From an uncultured bacterium (GTDB lineage: Bacteria > Bacillota > Clostridia > Lachnospirales > Lachnospiraceae): a DNA stretch of 64,000 nucleotides. Position 1 is the first letter of the stretch. Each line of letters opens with the position of its first letter. The notes under the pieces were generated by a model. The model made no database searches. It was not told the origin of the DNA and was given only the letters and a program-made list of their open reading frames with translations. The stretch is taken from contig CANCXX010000005.1 of the NCBI GenBank assembly GCA_947381965.1, positions 61,973 to 125,972 of the forward strand, in the 5' to 3' direction. The position numbers and the translations under genes are program-made. This document shows, piece by piece, positions 45,199 through 54,556 of this stretch.

Positions 45199-46062
45199 AT
45201 GAAAAGGCTGGTAAAGGATATCTGTGCACAGATGAACTATATACTGTACCGCTGTGGAATCAGAAAGTGCCCCATCCGGGTGCATACGGTGGAGGAAACC
45301 ATTGAAGAGCTGATACACACAGATAAAAGTATGGTAAGATTTGGCGATGGGGAAATAACCATGATCCGGGGAAGAAGTTTAAAGCTCCAGAAAGTAAGGC
45401 CGGATATTATTGAAGGATTAAAACAGCTCCTTGGATATGAATATGAAGGAATGATAGTAACAATTCCGGAAATATTTGGCGACTTGTCTGTTTACAACAG
45501 GGCAAGCAGACAGTTTTGGAAGGATCATCTGCTGTTTAGCCGCAAGGTTTATGAAGCATACTGTAATCCCCAAAGGATCTATTACAGTACTTCCATATCC
45601 CGCTTTTATTATGCGATGGAAGACCGGAATAGATGCAAAAGATGGGCGGAGAGAATCCGGCGGATATGGAAGGATAAGGATGTGGTGGTGGTGGAAGGGG
45701 CCCGTACCCACAATGGAGTCGGCAATAACCTGCTGGATACGGCCAGATCGGTGGAGCGTATTATAGGTCCTTCCAGTGACGCTTATGATAAACTGGATGA
45801 AATAATGGAATGCTGCCGGAAGTATGGCAAGGACAGGCTGTTTTTAATTTCTCTTGGAGTGGCCGCCAAGTTTCTGGCAAGGCGGCTGTTTCTGGAAGGC
45901 TACCGTGCCCTTGATATTGGAAATCTGGATATGGAATATGAGTGGTATGTGAATAAAACAGATGGAAAAGTACCTCTTGCCAAGCACAATATCATTGGAC
46001 AGAGAGCAAATGAGGAAGCAGGATACGAAAGCTATTTAAAAGAGATTAAATATCAGATATAA
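45199..46062 (+). CDS. GT-D fold glycosyltransferase (DUF1792, SP_1767 family)
   Basis: The 287-residue protein contains RFGDGEITMIRGRS at residues 47-60, with the Asp-x-Glu pair (D50, E52) that binds metal in the GT-D fold. VVVVEGARTHNGVGNNLLDTA and FLISLGVAAKFLARRL also match the family. GT-D enzymes were described from streptococcal serine-rich adhesin glycosylation, where they add glucose to a glycan stem. This raises the possibility of protein-linked product. The start lies one base after the exporter stop. Confidence 0.85.
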   Translation: MKRLVKDICAQMNYILYRCGIRKCPIRVHTVEETIEELIHTDKSMVRFGDGEITMIRGRSLKLQKVRPDIIEGLKQLLGYEYEGMIVTIPEIFGDLSVYNRASRQFWKDHLLFSRKVYEAYCNPQRIYYSTSISRFYYAMEDRNRCKRWAERIRRIWKDKDVVVVEGARTHNGVGNNLLDTARSVERIIGPSSDAYDKLDEIMECCRKYGKDRLFLISLGVAAKFLARRLFLEGYRALDIGNLDMEYEWYVNKTDGKVPLAKHNIIGQRANEEAGYESYLKEIKYQI

Positions 46063-46073
46063 AAGGAAATAAT

Positions 46074-47234
46074 ATGAAAGTGATGTATATAGCCCCCAGA
46101 TTTCACACAAATCAGTCTGCGGTTGTAAAAGGATGGCTTGAGAGAGGGGACGAAGTACTGTTTATCAGTTATTATACGGCTATTATAGAAGACTATTCCT
46201 GTATTAAACCGGTAGTGCTTGGCTTTTCCCCGCTTTATGAATTGTTTGATAAATTTTATATGGATGTGCTTCACAGAAAAGATTTAACAGCGGCAACCTT
46301 TAAAATCAACCACGGGTTTCCTCCAATACGTAAGCTTCGCAGAATAATTAAAAACTGGCAGCCGGATATAATGATTATGCGGGATCGTACCTTATATACC
46401 ATTGCTGCTTATCTCATCGGAAGGAAGAGCCGGTGTATTCTTTATAACCAGAGTCCCATGTGGGATGAGCCGCCCAAAAAGGATTTTGCCCATAAAATTG
46501 TAAGAAAACTGACCCCCAGATACCGGATGACCCCTGTTATGGGGAAAAAAGAGCCTGGAAAGCTGATTGGAGAAAAGACCTATTTTGTTCCCTTTGCGGT
46601 GGAGGCTAAGGTACCTCCGGAAGAGAAAAATTATTTTCAGGAAGATAGAATAAATATTTTATGTATTGGGAAATTTGAACCCCGGAAGCATCATATGATG
46701 CTGATGGATGTGGTAAAAGAAATAAACAGTGAATCAGGGGAAAGATTTCATTTAACAATTATCGGGGAGGCTACCAACAGGCACCAGAAGGAGTTTTTAA
46801 AGAAAGTAGAAACGCACAGGACGAAAAATCATTATGAAGATTTGGTAACGCTTCTTACAAATGTTCCCAGAAATGAGACAGATTGCTACTATAGGGGTAC
46901 AGATGTATTTGTAATTCCAAGTACGGACGAGATGGCGTCTATTTCCCAGCTGGAGGCCATGGGATTTGCTGTGCCTGTTATCTGCAGCGATACCAACGGG
47001 TCGGCCTGTTATGTGAAAGAGGGAGAATGGGGCTATCTGTTCAGGGACTGCGATAAAGAGGATTTAAAGAGAAAGCTGCAATTGCTGGTAAAGGACAGAA
47101 AGCAAATGGTCAGAATGGGCGCGGCAGCGTATAAAGCGGTTTTGGAAAATTATACATTTAAAAATTATTATGAAGGAATTCAGACAATATTAAAGGATAT
47201 GGAAGCAGATGATAGAAATAGCGTTTTGTTTTGA
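46074..47234 (+). CDS. GT4 family glycosyltransferase
   Basis: The 386-residue GT-B protein begins MKVMYIAPRFHTNQSAVVK and has ILCIGKFEPRKHHMMLMD, LTIIGEATNRHQKEF and PSTDEMASISQLEAMGF, the last replacing the usual E-x7-E with a shifted acidic pattern. It is preceded by AAGGAAAT and overlaps the GT8 gene by 26 bases. Specificity is unknown. Confidence 0.8.
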   Translation: MKVMYIAPRFHTNQSAVVKGWLERGDEVLFISYYTAIIEDYSCIKPVVLGFSPLYELFDKFYMDVLHRKDLTAATFKINHGFPPIRKLRRIIKNWQPDIMIMRDRTLYTIAAYLIGRKSRCILYNQSPMWDEPPKKDFAHKIVRKLTPRYRMTPVMGKKEPGKLIGEKTYFVPFAVEAKVPPEEKNYFQEDRINILCIGKFEPRKHHMMLMDVVKEINSESGERFHLTIIGEATNRHQKEFLKKVETHRTKNHYEDLVTLLTNVPRNETDCYYRGTDVFVIPSTDEMASISQLEAMGFAVPVICSDTNGSACYVKEGEWGYLFRDCDKEDLKRKLQLLVKDRKQMVRMGAAAYKAVLENYTFKNYYEGIQTILKDMEADDRNSVLF

Positions 47235-48129
47235 CAGGAAAATGGTTCATCCGGCCTGTGTGGCAATTGGCAGTCTGCTGGATAATAAGCAGGATGAGGA
47301 AATTCACTATGAAATCTCCTGTATTTGCCCAGAGGATACAAAGCAGTACAGGGAAATGCTGGAGAATGTGGTGGAGAAAAGAGATAAACAGAGCAAAATT
47401 AAATTTTACCCGGCCCCGGAAAAGTTTGGAGATGCTTTTGAAATCCGGGATATTTCAGTGAGCGCATACCTTCGCCTGCTTTTGCACCGGATATTAGAGG
47501 ACAAGGAGCGGATAATTTATGCAGATGTGGATGTGCTGTTCCTTGATTCCCTTAAAGGGATCTGGAACAGAGATATTTCTGATGCTTTATTAGCCGGTGT
47601 GAAAGGGGCAAATAATTTTCAGGATAAATGGAAGGAATGTATACAAAGAAGCTACGGGAAGGAATTACAGGGACTGCAGGGAAACTATATTAATTCCGGC
47701 ATATTATTGATGAACCTGAAGGCCATCAGGCTTGAAAATCCTGACAGCAGATGGCTGGAAATGTCAAAAATGCAGTATCATTATCAGGATCAGGACATTT
47801 TAAACATTACCTGCAGGGAGCATATAAAATATCTGGATCTCAGGTATAATGTATTTGCCCATTTGACAAAAAAAGAATTTATGAGATTTGCCGGAGAAGA
47901 AATATGCAGCGAAAGCGAGTGTACAGACGCAATAGAGCATCCGGCAGTTTTGCATTATACAGGTCCAAAGCCCTGGAAAAACCGGGGGGTAAATCGGGCA
48001 AAAGAATGGTGGAGTTATGTGGATTTGCAGGAGGACTTATGCAGATTATTTGACAAGTCCCGGATTCCCAAATGGAAAACCACAGGACTGGCAGGAAAGC
48101 TAAACCGCCATTTGCCCTTTAAAATATAG
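47209..48129 (+). CDS. GT8 family glycosyltransferase
   Basis: The 306-residue GT-A retaining enzyme has IAFCFDRKMVHPACVAIGS at the N-terminus, IIYADVDVLFLDSL with the DxD metal motif near residue 105, NSGILLMNL and HYTGPKPWKNRG with the C-terminal His of the GT8 pattern. GT8 members use UDP-glucose or UDP-galactose in many bacterial glycan loci. It starts inside the preceding GT4 gene and is followed by a GT2 gene 27 bases on. Confidence 0.9.
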   Translation: MIEIAFCFDRKMVHPACVAIGSLLDNKQDEEIHYEISCICPEDTKQYREMLENVVEKRDKQSKIKFYPAPEKFGDAFEIRDISVSAYLRLLLHRILEDKERIIYADVDVLFLDSLKGIWNRDISDALLAGVKGANNFQDKWKECIQRSYGKELQGLQGNYINSGILLMNLKAIRLENPDSRWLEMSKMQYHYQDQDILNITCREHIKYLDLRYNVFAHLTKKEFMRFAGEEICSESECTDAIEHPAVLHYTGPKPWKNRGVNRAKEWWSYVDLQEDLCRLFDKSRIPKWKTTGLAGKLNRHLPFKI

Positions 48130-48156
48130 AAACAGGCGGTATGCGGAGGGATAAAA

Positions 48157-49134
48157 ATGAGTGAAACATATAAGCTGAGTGTGATTGTTCCGGTATACAA
48201 TGTGGAAGAGTATTTACAGGAATGTGTGGACAGTATTTTAGGACAGGACTATTCTTCTTTTGAGCTGATACTGGTGGATGACTGCTCAAAAGATAAAAGC
48301 GGAATAATTTGTGATGACTATCAAAAAAAGGACAAGCGGGTCAAAGTCATTCACCATCACAGGCAGATGGGACATACAGCCGCAAGGCAGGATGGATTTA
48401 GGGCATCTGTGGGAGACTATATTTTATATGTGGACAGCGATGACTGGATAGATGAAAAAATGCTTTCCACCATGATGGAAAAGGCAGTAAATGAAAATGT
48501 GGATATTGTACAGTGCAGTTACCGCTCTGTCCGGGATGGAAAGGGAAAAGACGAGATACCGGTTTATGAGGAAGGGCTTTATGACAAACAAGGGCTGGAA
48601 GAAAAAATATACCCTACCTTCATTTATGCAGGGGGATATTACCGGTTTGGCATTGCTCCCAGTATGTGCAATAAAATTTACAGGAGAAGGCTGGTGGAAA
48701 CCTATCTGTTCCGGGTAGACAAAAGCTTAAGAAGCGGTGAAGACGGTCTTATGACATTTTCCAGCTTTCTTGCGGCGGAAAGAGTGTGGATTCTCCACAA
48801 CTGCTTTTATAATTACAGGAGCAGGGCGGTTTCCATGTGCCGGATTGTTGATAATAAAAGGCTTTCGGAAAACCACCTGCTGTTTAAGTATTATAAGGAA
48901 TGGTTTTGGGGTAATCCGGTGATTGAATACCAGGTAAAACGTTTTGTGGTATACCAGACATTACTTGCCATGGAAGAAATGCTGAAAACCATGACCCTTT
49001 TTAAGATTGAAAAGACACATTCGTTTTTAAAGGAAAAGGGGATAGAGAGGGAAAGCATAAAAGAGGTGGGAATTTTTGAAATCAAAGGAAAGAGAAACAG
49101 ATTAACTCTGCTGGCATTAAAGCTGACGCTGTAA
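48157..49134 (+). CDS. GT2 family glycosyltransferase
   Basis: The 325-residue GT-A protein has SVIVPVYNVEEYLQECVDS, LVDDCSKDKSG, AARQDGFRAS and YVDSDDWIDE (DxD type). GGAGGG gives a strong ribosome site. The C-terminal part has no recognisable domain. An 86-base gap follows, in which a 26-codon frame sits before the next gene. Confidence 0.86.
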   Translation: MSETYKLSVIVPVYNVEEYLQECVDSILGQDYSSFELILVDDCSKDKSGIICDDYQKKDKRVKVIHHHRQMGHTAARQDGFRASVGDYILYVDSDDWIDEKMLSTMMEKAVNENVDIVQCSYRSVRDGKGKDEIPVYEEGLYDKQGLEEKIYPTFIYAGGYYRFGIAPSMCNKIYRRRLVETYLFRVDKSLRSGEDGLMTFSSFLAAERVWILHNCFYNYRSRAVSMCRIVDNKRLSENHLLFKYYKEWFWGNPVIEYQVKRFVVYQTLLAMEEMLKTMTLFKIEKTHSFLKEKGIERESIKEVGIFEIKGKRNRLTLLALKLTL

Positions 49135-49143
49135 AGAGGCAGT

Positions 49144-49224
49144 ATGATTGCACAGGAAAAACGTAAAAGCGGAGTTTTTGGATCCTGTTTGAGCCGACTG
49201 AGGCGGTATGGGGGATTAAAATGA
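49144..49224 (+). CDS. Possible 26-residue coupled small ORF
   Basis: ATG 49144 opens a frame of 26 codons rich in Arg and Lys whose TGA overlaps the ATG of the next gene (49221). An AGAGG stretch lies close upstream. The ATGA overlap is the same coupling used between real genes here, so it may act as a translational leader, but no homology is recognised and chance is quite possible. Confidence 0.2.
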   Translation: MIAQEKRKSGVFGSCLSRLRRYGGLK

Positions 49225-50786
49225 AGAAAAACAAAATAAGCAGACAGGATATCATAACATATGGTATTATGCTGGTATTGGGATTGGTCTTTTATCTTGC
49301 ATTAGGGGAGTGGATAAGTATACAGGATGACAGCGGCACATATCTGCTTGAAAAAAGGGGAGAGGGGGTACTGCCGGGGTACCCTGTCTTTTTGTCATTT
49401 TTCAGAAATCTGTTGACAGAAAAATATTTCCTGCATGGGGCGGTAATAGCGCAAAGCCTGCTGGCGGTTATCTGTACATTTTTGTTTGTGCTGGTACTTA
49501 AGAAACAGTTTAAACTGGGGAATCTGGAGGCAGTTTTTTTGTATGTTGTAAGTATGATGCCATTTTCCATTTACCTTCCGGAGGCGGGAATTACCCATCA
49601 AATTATGACAGAGGGAATTACTTACGCGATTTTTTACCTTTATTTTATTACAGTTGTAAAGGCAGTCTGGACCCGCAGATATACATGGTATATGGGAAGC
49701 CTGGCCGTTGCATTTTTGTTGGGGCTTATTAGAAGTCAGATGTTGTTTTTACAGGCGGTCTGTCTGCTGGCGCTTTTGTGGATTGCGGTAAACAGGGCTG
49801 GCAGGGGAATGGGCAGAAAATGTGTGGCAGGCGTGCTGGCAGTATGCGCAGGAACGGTTCTGGCGTTTGGGTCATATAAGGGGATCTATGGGGTTATCAG
49901 ATATGACATTTACAGGGGGGAAGTAAACCGGATTAGCGAAAAGGCGGAAGAAAAAGAAACAGGGCCAGAGAATACAAGGGCAGAAGAGAGCACAGAAGAA
50001 AAAGCTTTTGAGAAAGCAGATGCAGATGCGGAAGAAAATGAAGGTGCAGCGCAGAAGGATAACACAGGCGAAGAGGGAGGAGAGGACAGTGGCGGAAGTC
50101 AGCTGGTTTTGCGGAATGAAACCTCCCAGTTTGACACAGTAATCATTTCCAGGGGCCTTTATGAAGCGGATAAGGAAGATGAGGCATTGTTTGAGGACGA
50201 AGTTACAAAAGCAGTTTTCCGGCGGGCCTATGAACTTGCGGATGAGTCGGGACACCTTTATATACATGCCAGACCGGGACTTTATATGTGGAGGGATCTT
50301 GTACATGATAAAATGCGTGTATATGTAGTTCAGGCAATGAATGAATATAATGCCAGTTATCCGGGGCAGATAACGGACCCGGACGGGATGACGAGAAAGA
50401 TAGGATTAAAAATTTTGATAAAGCATTTTGACAGATACTTGTACCATACGCTGCGGCTAATGATGCCTTCATTTATTGCCGCTATATTTTTCCAGATTGA
50501 ACCTGTTTATCTGCTCTGTCATTTTATAACACTGCTGTTTTATTTAATGGCAATTGGGGGTACAGTTTTTATATACAGGAAAGGCCAGAACAGACAGACG
50601 GCAGAGATGATGGGAACGATTTTATGTATTATATTTATTATGGTAGTTATTGTTAATCTGGTTTTTGTAGGCCTTCAGAGGTATATGGTTTATGGAATGG
50701 GGATATTCTGGTGCAGCGCGTATTTAATAGCAAGGGAAATTTTTTTGAAGTTAAGATTGTCAGGGACTGGATTAAAGAGGAAATAG
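49221..50786 (+). CDS. Polytopic GT-C-like membrane protein with acidic insert
   Basis: The 521-residue protein has about 8 helices before and 4 after a soluble segment. The first loop has SIQDDSGTYLLEKRG with an acidic pair as in GT-C transferases, followed by LPGYPVFLSFFRN. Residues about 238-300 form a low-complexity segment very rich in Glu, Asp, Lys and Ala (for example EKAEEKETGPEN), probably a flexible loop. I do not recognise a named family. Context supports sugar transfer or another glycan step outside the membrane. Confidence 0.6.
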   Translation: MKKNKISRQDIITYGIMLVLGLVFYLALGEWISIQDDSGTYLLEKRGEGVLPGYPVFLSFFRNLLTEKYFLHGAVIAQSLLAVICTFLFVLVLKKQFKLGNLEAVFLYVVSMMPFSIYLPEAGITHQIMTEGITYAIFYLYFITVVKAVWTRRYTWYMGSLAVAFLLGLIRSQMLFLQAVCLLALLWIAVNRAGRGMGRKCVAGVLAVCAGTVLAFGSYKGIYGVIRYDIYRGEVNRISEKAEEKETGPENTRAEESTEEKAFEKADADAEENEGAAQKDNTGEEGGEDSGGSQLVLRNETSQFDTVIISRGLYEADKEDEALFEDEVTKAVFRRAYELADESGHLYIHARPGLYMWRDLVHDKMRVYVVQAMNEYNASYPGQITDPDGMTRKIGLKILIKHFDRYLYHTLRLMMPSFIAAIFFQIEPVYLLCHFITLLFYLMAIGGTVFIYRKGQNRQTAEMMGTILCIIFIMVVIVNLVFVGLQRYMVYGMGIFWCSAYLIAREIFLKLRLSGTGLKRK

Positions 50787-50789
50787 AAT

Positions 50790-50846
50790 ATGAGTATAAT
50801 AGCTGTATTAAATAACAGCAGCCCCGGCATGATTTTGGAGGTGTAA
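50790..50846 (+). other. Possible 18-residue leader ORF before GT4
   Basis: ATG 50790 opens 18 codons (MSIIAVLNNSSPGMILEV) ending in TAA two bases before the GTG start of the next gene. The GGAGGT ribosome site of that gene lies inside its last codons, so translation of the small frame could affect initiation. This could also be a chance frame or gene remnant. Confidence 0.2.
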
Positions 50847-50848
50847 GA

Positions 50849-51952
50849 GTGGAAAAAATAGTGATAGATCTTTTATGGCTTCGTCCCGGAAAGGTTGGGG
50901 GAACAGAATCATTTATCAGAAATCTGCTGGATGGATTTATGGCGCTTGAAGATGACTTTGACTTTACCCTGCTGGTTTCAAAAGACAATGAAAGCTCGTT
51001 TAGAAAGTATAAAAAAGATAAAAGATACCATCTGTTATTAGCAAATATTGAATCGGCCAATATCGCCCACCGCATTATCTGGCAGAACCTGTTTCAAAAT
51101 AGGCTTTTACGGAAAAATGGATTCCGAAAGTGCTTTGAACCGGTGTATTGTAAGCCATGGCTGAATGGCGGTATTCGGTATGCCTGTGTAATTCACGATT
51201 TACAGGCATATCATTATCCCAAATACCATCCATTTCATGAGGTGGCATATTCAAGATTGTGCTGGCGCATGGATGCGGTTACAGCAGCAAAAATTATTGC
51301 CATATCTGACTGGGTAAAAAAGGATGTGGAACAGAAATATCACAGAAAAGACATAAAGGTGATTTACAACGGAATTCTTATCAGAAAAGAAGACATAGTA
51401 GACTTTGAAACACTAAAGGAGCGGTACCATATTGATGAAGGAAAGTTTTTTTACACGGTCAGTCAGATGATTCCCCATAAAAACCTGTCTACATTGATAA
51501 AGGTGATAGACAAAATCGTTCATTCAAAGTTGGATTTGCCGGATAAACTGGTAGTAAGCGGGGTAAACGGCAATGCAGCAGAGGACCTGAAAAAGCTGAT
51601 AAAGAAGAAAAAGCTTGAAAGCAACATTATTCTGACAGGGTATATCAGCAATGAGGAGAGGAATACATTGTATAAATACTGCCATACGTTCTTGTTCCCA
51701 AGTGTTTTTGAAGGATTTGGGATGCCGCCTGTGGAAGCAATGCTGTTTGGAAGCAGAGTTATTACTACAAGGTGCGCATCTATTCCGGAAGTGACCCAGA
51801 AAAAGGCTGTCTATGTCAGCGCGCCTTATAATGTGGACGAGTGGATTGAAAAAATAGAACATGGGAAGAACTATAGTTCCAGAATTAATTTGGAATTGTA
51901 CAGGCCGGACAATATTGCAAAACAATATCTGGAGGTTTTAAAAAGTCTTTAA
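50849..51952 (+). CDS. GT4 family glycosyltransferase (GTG start)
   Basis: The 367-residue GT-B enzyme has LRPGKVGGTESFIRNLLDG, ACVIHDLQAYHYPKYHP, KIIAISDWVKKDVEQKYH, FYTVSQMIPHKNLSTLIK and PSVFEGFGMPPVEAMLFGS with the paired glutamates, then TTRCASIPEV. This pattern is typical of mannosyl- and rhamnosyl-type GT4 enzymes. The GTG start is supported by GGAGGT at 50837-50842 with 6-base spacing. Confidence 0.87.
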   Translation: MEKIVIDLLWLRPGKVGGTESFIRNLLDGFMALEDDFDFTLLVSKDNESSFRKYKKDKRYHLLLANIESANIAHRIIWQNLFQNRLLRKNGFRKCFEPVYCKPWLNGGIRYACVIHDLQAYHYPKYHPFHEVAYSRLCWRMDAVTAAKIIAISDWVKKDVEQKYHRKDIKVIYNGILIRKEDIVDFETLKERYHIDEGKFFYTVSQMIPHKNLSTLIKVIDKIVHSKLDLPDKLVVSGVNGNAAEDLKKLIKKKKLESNIILTGYISNEERNTLYKYCHTFLFPSVFEGFGMPPVEAMLFGSRVITTRCASIPEVTQKKAVYVSAPYNVDEWIEKIEHGKNYSSRINLELYRPDNIAKQYLEVLKSL

Positions 51953-52051
51953 GACTATTTATGAACATTATATTGATAAATATTTGGAGTATGCAGATAA
52001 AAAAGCCGGAGCTGGTTATACGCATTATTTAAAAGGTTAAAGGAAACGGGT
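51953..52051 (+). other. Intergenic stretch with a possible gene-tail remnant
   Basis: In the frame ending at the TAA of 52038-52040, this gap reads YIDKYLEYADKKAGAGY and beyond without a usable start, which looks like the tail of a lost protein. A similar string ending in DSKTGAG is encoded in the gap at 54570-54632. AAAGGAAA before the next ATG is the only clear signal. Confidence 0.2.
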
Positions 52052-52960
52052 ATGAAGGAAAAAATAAGTGTTATTCTAGTGAACTATAATGGAAGGGAAT
52101 TTAATGATAAATGTATTGCATCCATTTTAAACAGTACCATAAAGGAGCAGCTTCATATCCTTATTGTTGATAATGCGTCTACAGACGACTCGCTTGACAG
52201 ACTTCGCAAAAGCTGGGGGAGTCATGTTCAGGTGGATATTGTATCATTAGAAAAAAACTATGGATTTGCAGGCGCCTGTAATGTGGGAATAAGGTGGTCG
52301 GCAAACCGGAATATAAATTATTACCTGCTTTTGAATAATGATACAGAGATTGAAAGTGATGCCATTGAAAAGCTTTATTCCTGCTATAAAAATAAAAAGG
52401 CGATAATCGTTCCAAAGATTCTATATGCGGATAAAAAGAATAAGATCTGGTGCGCAGGAGGAAATTTTACGTCAGTCATAAAAAAGCCGGAACAAAGAGG
52501 ATTGAATGAAGCTGATAAAGGACAGTATGAAAAAGGCGGTTATTGTGGATTTGCAAATGGATGTTGTATTTTTTTGTCTGATAAGATAATATCAAAAGCA
52601 GGGCTGATGAATGAAAAATTCTTTTTGTACTATGAAGATACAGAGTATAGCCTTCGGGCGAAAGAGTCCGGCGTAAAAATATGGTATTGTCCCAAGGCCA
52701 TAGTTTATCACAAAGTAAACGGCTCCACCAAAGGCAACCAAAAACCGGATAATGCTTATTATATTACCAGAAACTGGCTTTTGTGCAGCCGGATGCACAT
52801 GCGGGGATGGCGGTATGGGTTGTTTTTACTGTATTTTTTGTTAAACAGAGGCGCATGGACAGGCATTTGGATGATGCAGGGGAAGTTTTCCATGGCAGGG
52901 GCAGTGTTGGAAGGCTTCAAGGACTTTAGACTTGGGAAAATGGGAAAATGGCGGGACTAA
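52052..52960 (+). CDS. GT2 family glycosyltransferase (rhamnosyltransferase-like)
   Basis: The 302-residue product has ISVILVNYNGREFNDKCIAS, IVDNASTDDSLDRL, YGFAGACNVGIRWS, YLLLNNDTEIES and a late FFLYYEDTEYSLRAKESG. This is the layout of the WbbL/RfbN-like subgroup, distinct from the SDDW-type GT2 genes in the locus. Rhamnose is a common donor in this subgroup, but dTDP-rhamnose genes are absent here. The downstream gene starts 4 bases after the stop. Confidence 0.87.
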   Translation: MKEKISVILVNYNGREFNDKCIASILNSTIKEQLHILIVDNASTDDSLDRLRKSWGSHVQVDIVSLEKNYGFAGACNVGIRWSANRNINYYLLLNNDTEIESDAIEKLYSCYKNKKAIIVPKILYADKKNKIWCAGGNFTSVIKKPEQRGLNEADKGQYEKGGYCGFANGCCIFLSDKIISKAGLMNEKFFLYYEDTEYSLRAKESGVKIWYCPKAIVYHKVNGSTKGNQKPDNAYYITRNWLLCSRMHMRGWRYGLFLLYFLLNRGAWTGIWMMQGKFSMAGAVLEGFKDFRLGKMGKWRD

Positions 52961-52963
52961 AAG

Positions 52964-53752
52964 ATGAAAGTAGTAATTCTTGCAGGAGGACAGAGAAGCA
53001 CAATCAGCAATGAGCAGGAGGGAATCCCCAAACCTATGGTGGAAATTGGGGGAAAGCCTATGCTCTGGCACATAATGAAGAGCTTTTCCTATTATGGTTT
53101 AAATGAATTTATAATATGCGGCGGCTACAAGGTAAATATGATTAAAGAGTATTTTATGGATTATTATATTTACCAGTCAGATATCACTGTGGACTTGCAG
53201 ACGAACACAATAAAAATCCATAAGAATCGCACCGAAGACTGGAAAGTAACAGTGGTGGACACCGGATTATATGCGGCTACCGGACAGCGTGTGGCGCAGA
53301 TACAGGAATATATTGAAGAAGATACATTTATTCTTTCTTATGGAGACTGCCTGTCAAACATTCATGTACGGGATATGATATCTTTTCATCAAAAGAGCGG
53401 TACCATAGCAACTATGGCAGTGGCAAAGCCTACAGGGAGGAATGAAACGCTGTTGCTGGACGGGGATGGATGGGTGCAGAATGCAAAGGACGGGCAAAGA
53501 GATGGACAGGCATGGACCAATGCCTGTCTGTATGTGCTGAATAAAAAGGTATTTGACATATTAATTGGTAATTACAACTTTGAACAGCTTCTGATGGAAA
53601 ACCTGTCAGGCAGAAAACAGCTGGCTGCTTATAAACATGAGGGGTTCTGGACACCGGTGGAAACTTACAGGGATCGGGTAAACATGGAAAATCTGTGGAA
53701 TGCAGGAATTGCCCCCTGGATTTTCGAAACAGTTCCTAAAGAGGGGAAATAA
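52964..53752 (+). CDS. RfbF-like sugar-1-phosphate cytidylyltransferase, degenerate signature
   Basis: The 262-residue product aligns end to end with the next gene: KPMVEIGGKPMLWHIMKSF, FIICGGYKVNMIKEYFMDYY, TVVDTGL and HEGFWTPVETYRDRVNMENLW. The N-terminal nucleotide-binding signature, LAGGKGSRISEESAARPKPM in the neighbour, is LAGGQRSTISNEQEGIPKPM here. The signature arginine and the RPKPM arginine are therefore lost, and GDGVGN is GDCLSN. It may be an inactive or regulatory partner, or use a different substrate. Confidence 0.72.
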   Translation: MKVVILAGGQRSTISNEQEGIPKPMVEIGGKPMLWHIMKSFSYYGLNEFIICGGYKVNMIKEYFMDYYIYQSDITVDLQTNTIKIHKNRTEDWKVTVVDTGLYAATGQRVAQIQEYIEEDTFILSYGDCLSNIHVRDMISFHQKSGTIATMAVAKPTGRNETLLLDGDGWVQNAKDGQRDGQAWTNACLYVLNKKVFDILIGNYNFEQLLMENLSGRKQLAAYKHEGFWTPVETYRDRVNMENLWNAGIAPWIFETVPKEGK

Positions 53753-53767
53753 TCCTATGAAAGGAGC

Positions 53768-54556
53768 ATGGTTATTATCATGAAGGTTGTAATTCTAGCA
53801 GGAGGAAAGGGAAGCCGGATCAGTGAAGAATCGGCGGCAAGGCCCAAGCCCATGGTAGAAATAGGTGGCAGGCCTATTTTGTGGCATATTATGAAGATTT
53901 ATTCCTTTTATGGTTATGATGATTTTATTGTATGCTGCGGCTATAAAGGGCATATGATTAAAGATTATTTTGTCCATTATTACTTATTCCAGTCGGATGC
54001 CACCTTTGGCCTGAAGGAGCGGACAAATGATTATCATAATTCCCAGGCGGAGCCATGGAAAATCACCCTTGCCAATACCGGACTGGAGACTTTGACGGCC
54101 GGACGCATTTTAAAGGTGCGCGATTATATTGGAGAAGAGGAGACGTTCATGCTCACATATGGGGATGGGGTTGGGAATGTAAATATTCCGGCGCTTTTGG
54201 AATTTCACCAAAAAAGCGGAAAAATAGCCACAATTTCAACAACACAGCCGGCGGGAAGATTTGGGGCTATAAAAATAAGCGATAACGGCACCATTGAAAG
54301 CTTTAAAGAAAAGGCAAGGAAAGACCAGTCCTGGGTGAATATGGGATTTATGGTTTTTAACAGGGAAATATTTGATTATCTGGGAGACGGCACACAAATG
54401 TTGGAGGCGGCTCCTTTTGAGAGGCTGGCGCGGGAGGGGCAGATGGCGGCTTACCGTCATCCGGGTTTCTGGTCGCCTATGGATACCGTTCACGACAGGG
54501 ATTATCTGGAAGGGCTGTGGAGCAGCGAGGAAGCTCCCTGGAAAATCTGGAATTGA
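53768..54556 (+). CDS. rfbF: Glucose-1-phosphate cytidylyltransferase (RfbF)
   Basis: The 262-residue protein has the intact signature LAGGKGSRISEESAARPKPM, VEIGGRPILWHIMKIYSFYG, FMLTYGDGVGNVNI and RFGAIKISDNGTIESFKEK, matching RfbF. RfbF makes CDP-glucose from CTP and glucose-1-phosphate, normally for CDP-3,6-dideoxyhexoses. The usual partner RfbG (CDP-glucose 4,6-dehydratase) is not in the window. The start is uncertain between ATG 53768 (AAGGAG only 2 bases away) and ATG 53780 (14 bases away). Confidence 0.87.
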   Translation: MVIIMKVVILAGGKGSRISEESAARPKPMVEIGGRPILWHIMKIYSFYGYDDFIVCCGYKGHMIKDYFVHYYLFQSDATFGLKERTNDYHNSQAEPWKITLANTGLETLTAGRILKVRDYIGEEETFMLTYGDGVGNVNIPALLEFHQKSGKIATISTTQPAGRFGAIKISDNGTIESFKEKARKDQSWVNMGFMVFNREIFDYLGDGTQMLEAAPFERLAREGQMAAYRHPGFWSPMDTVHDRDYLEGLWSSEEAPWKIWN

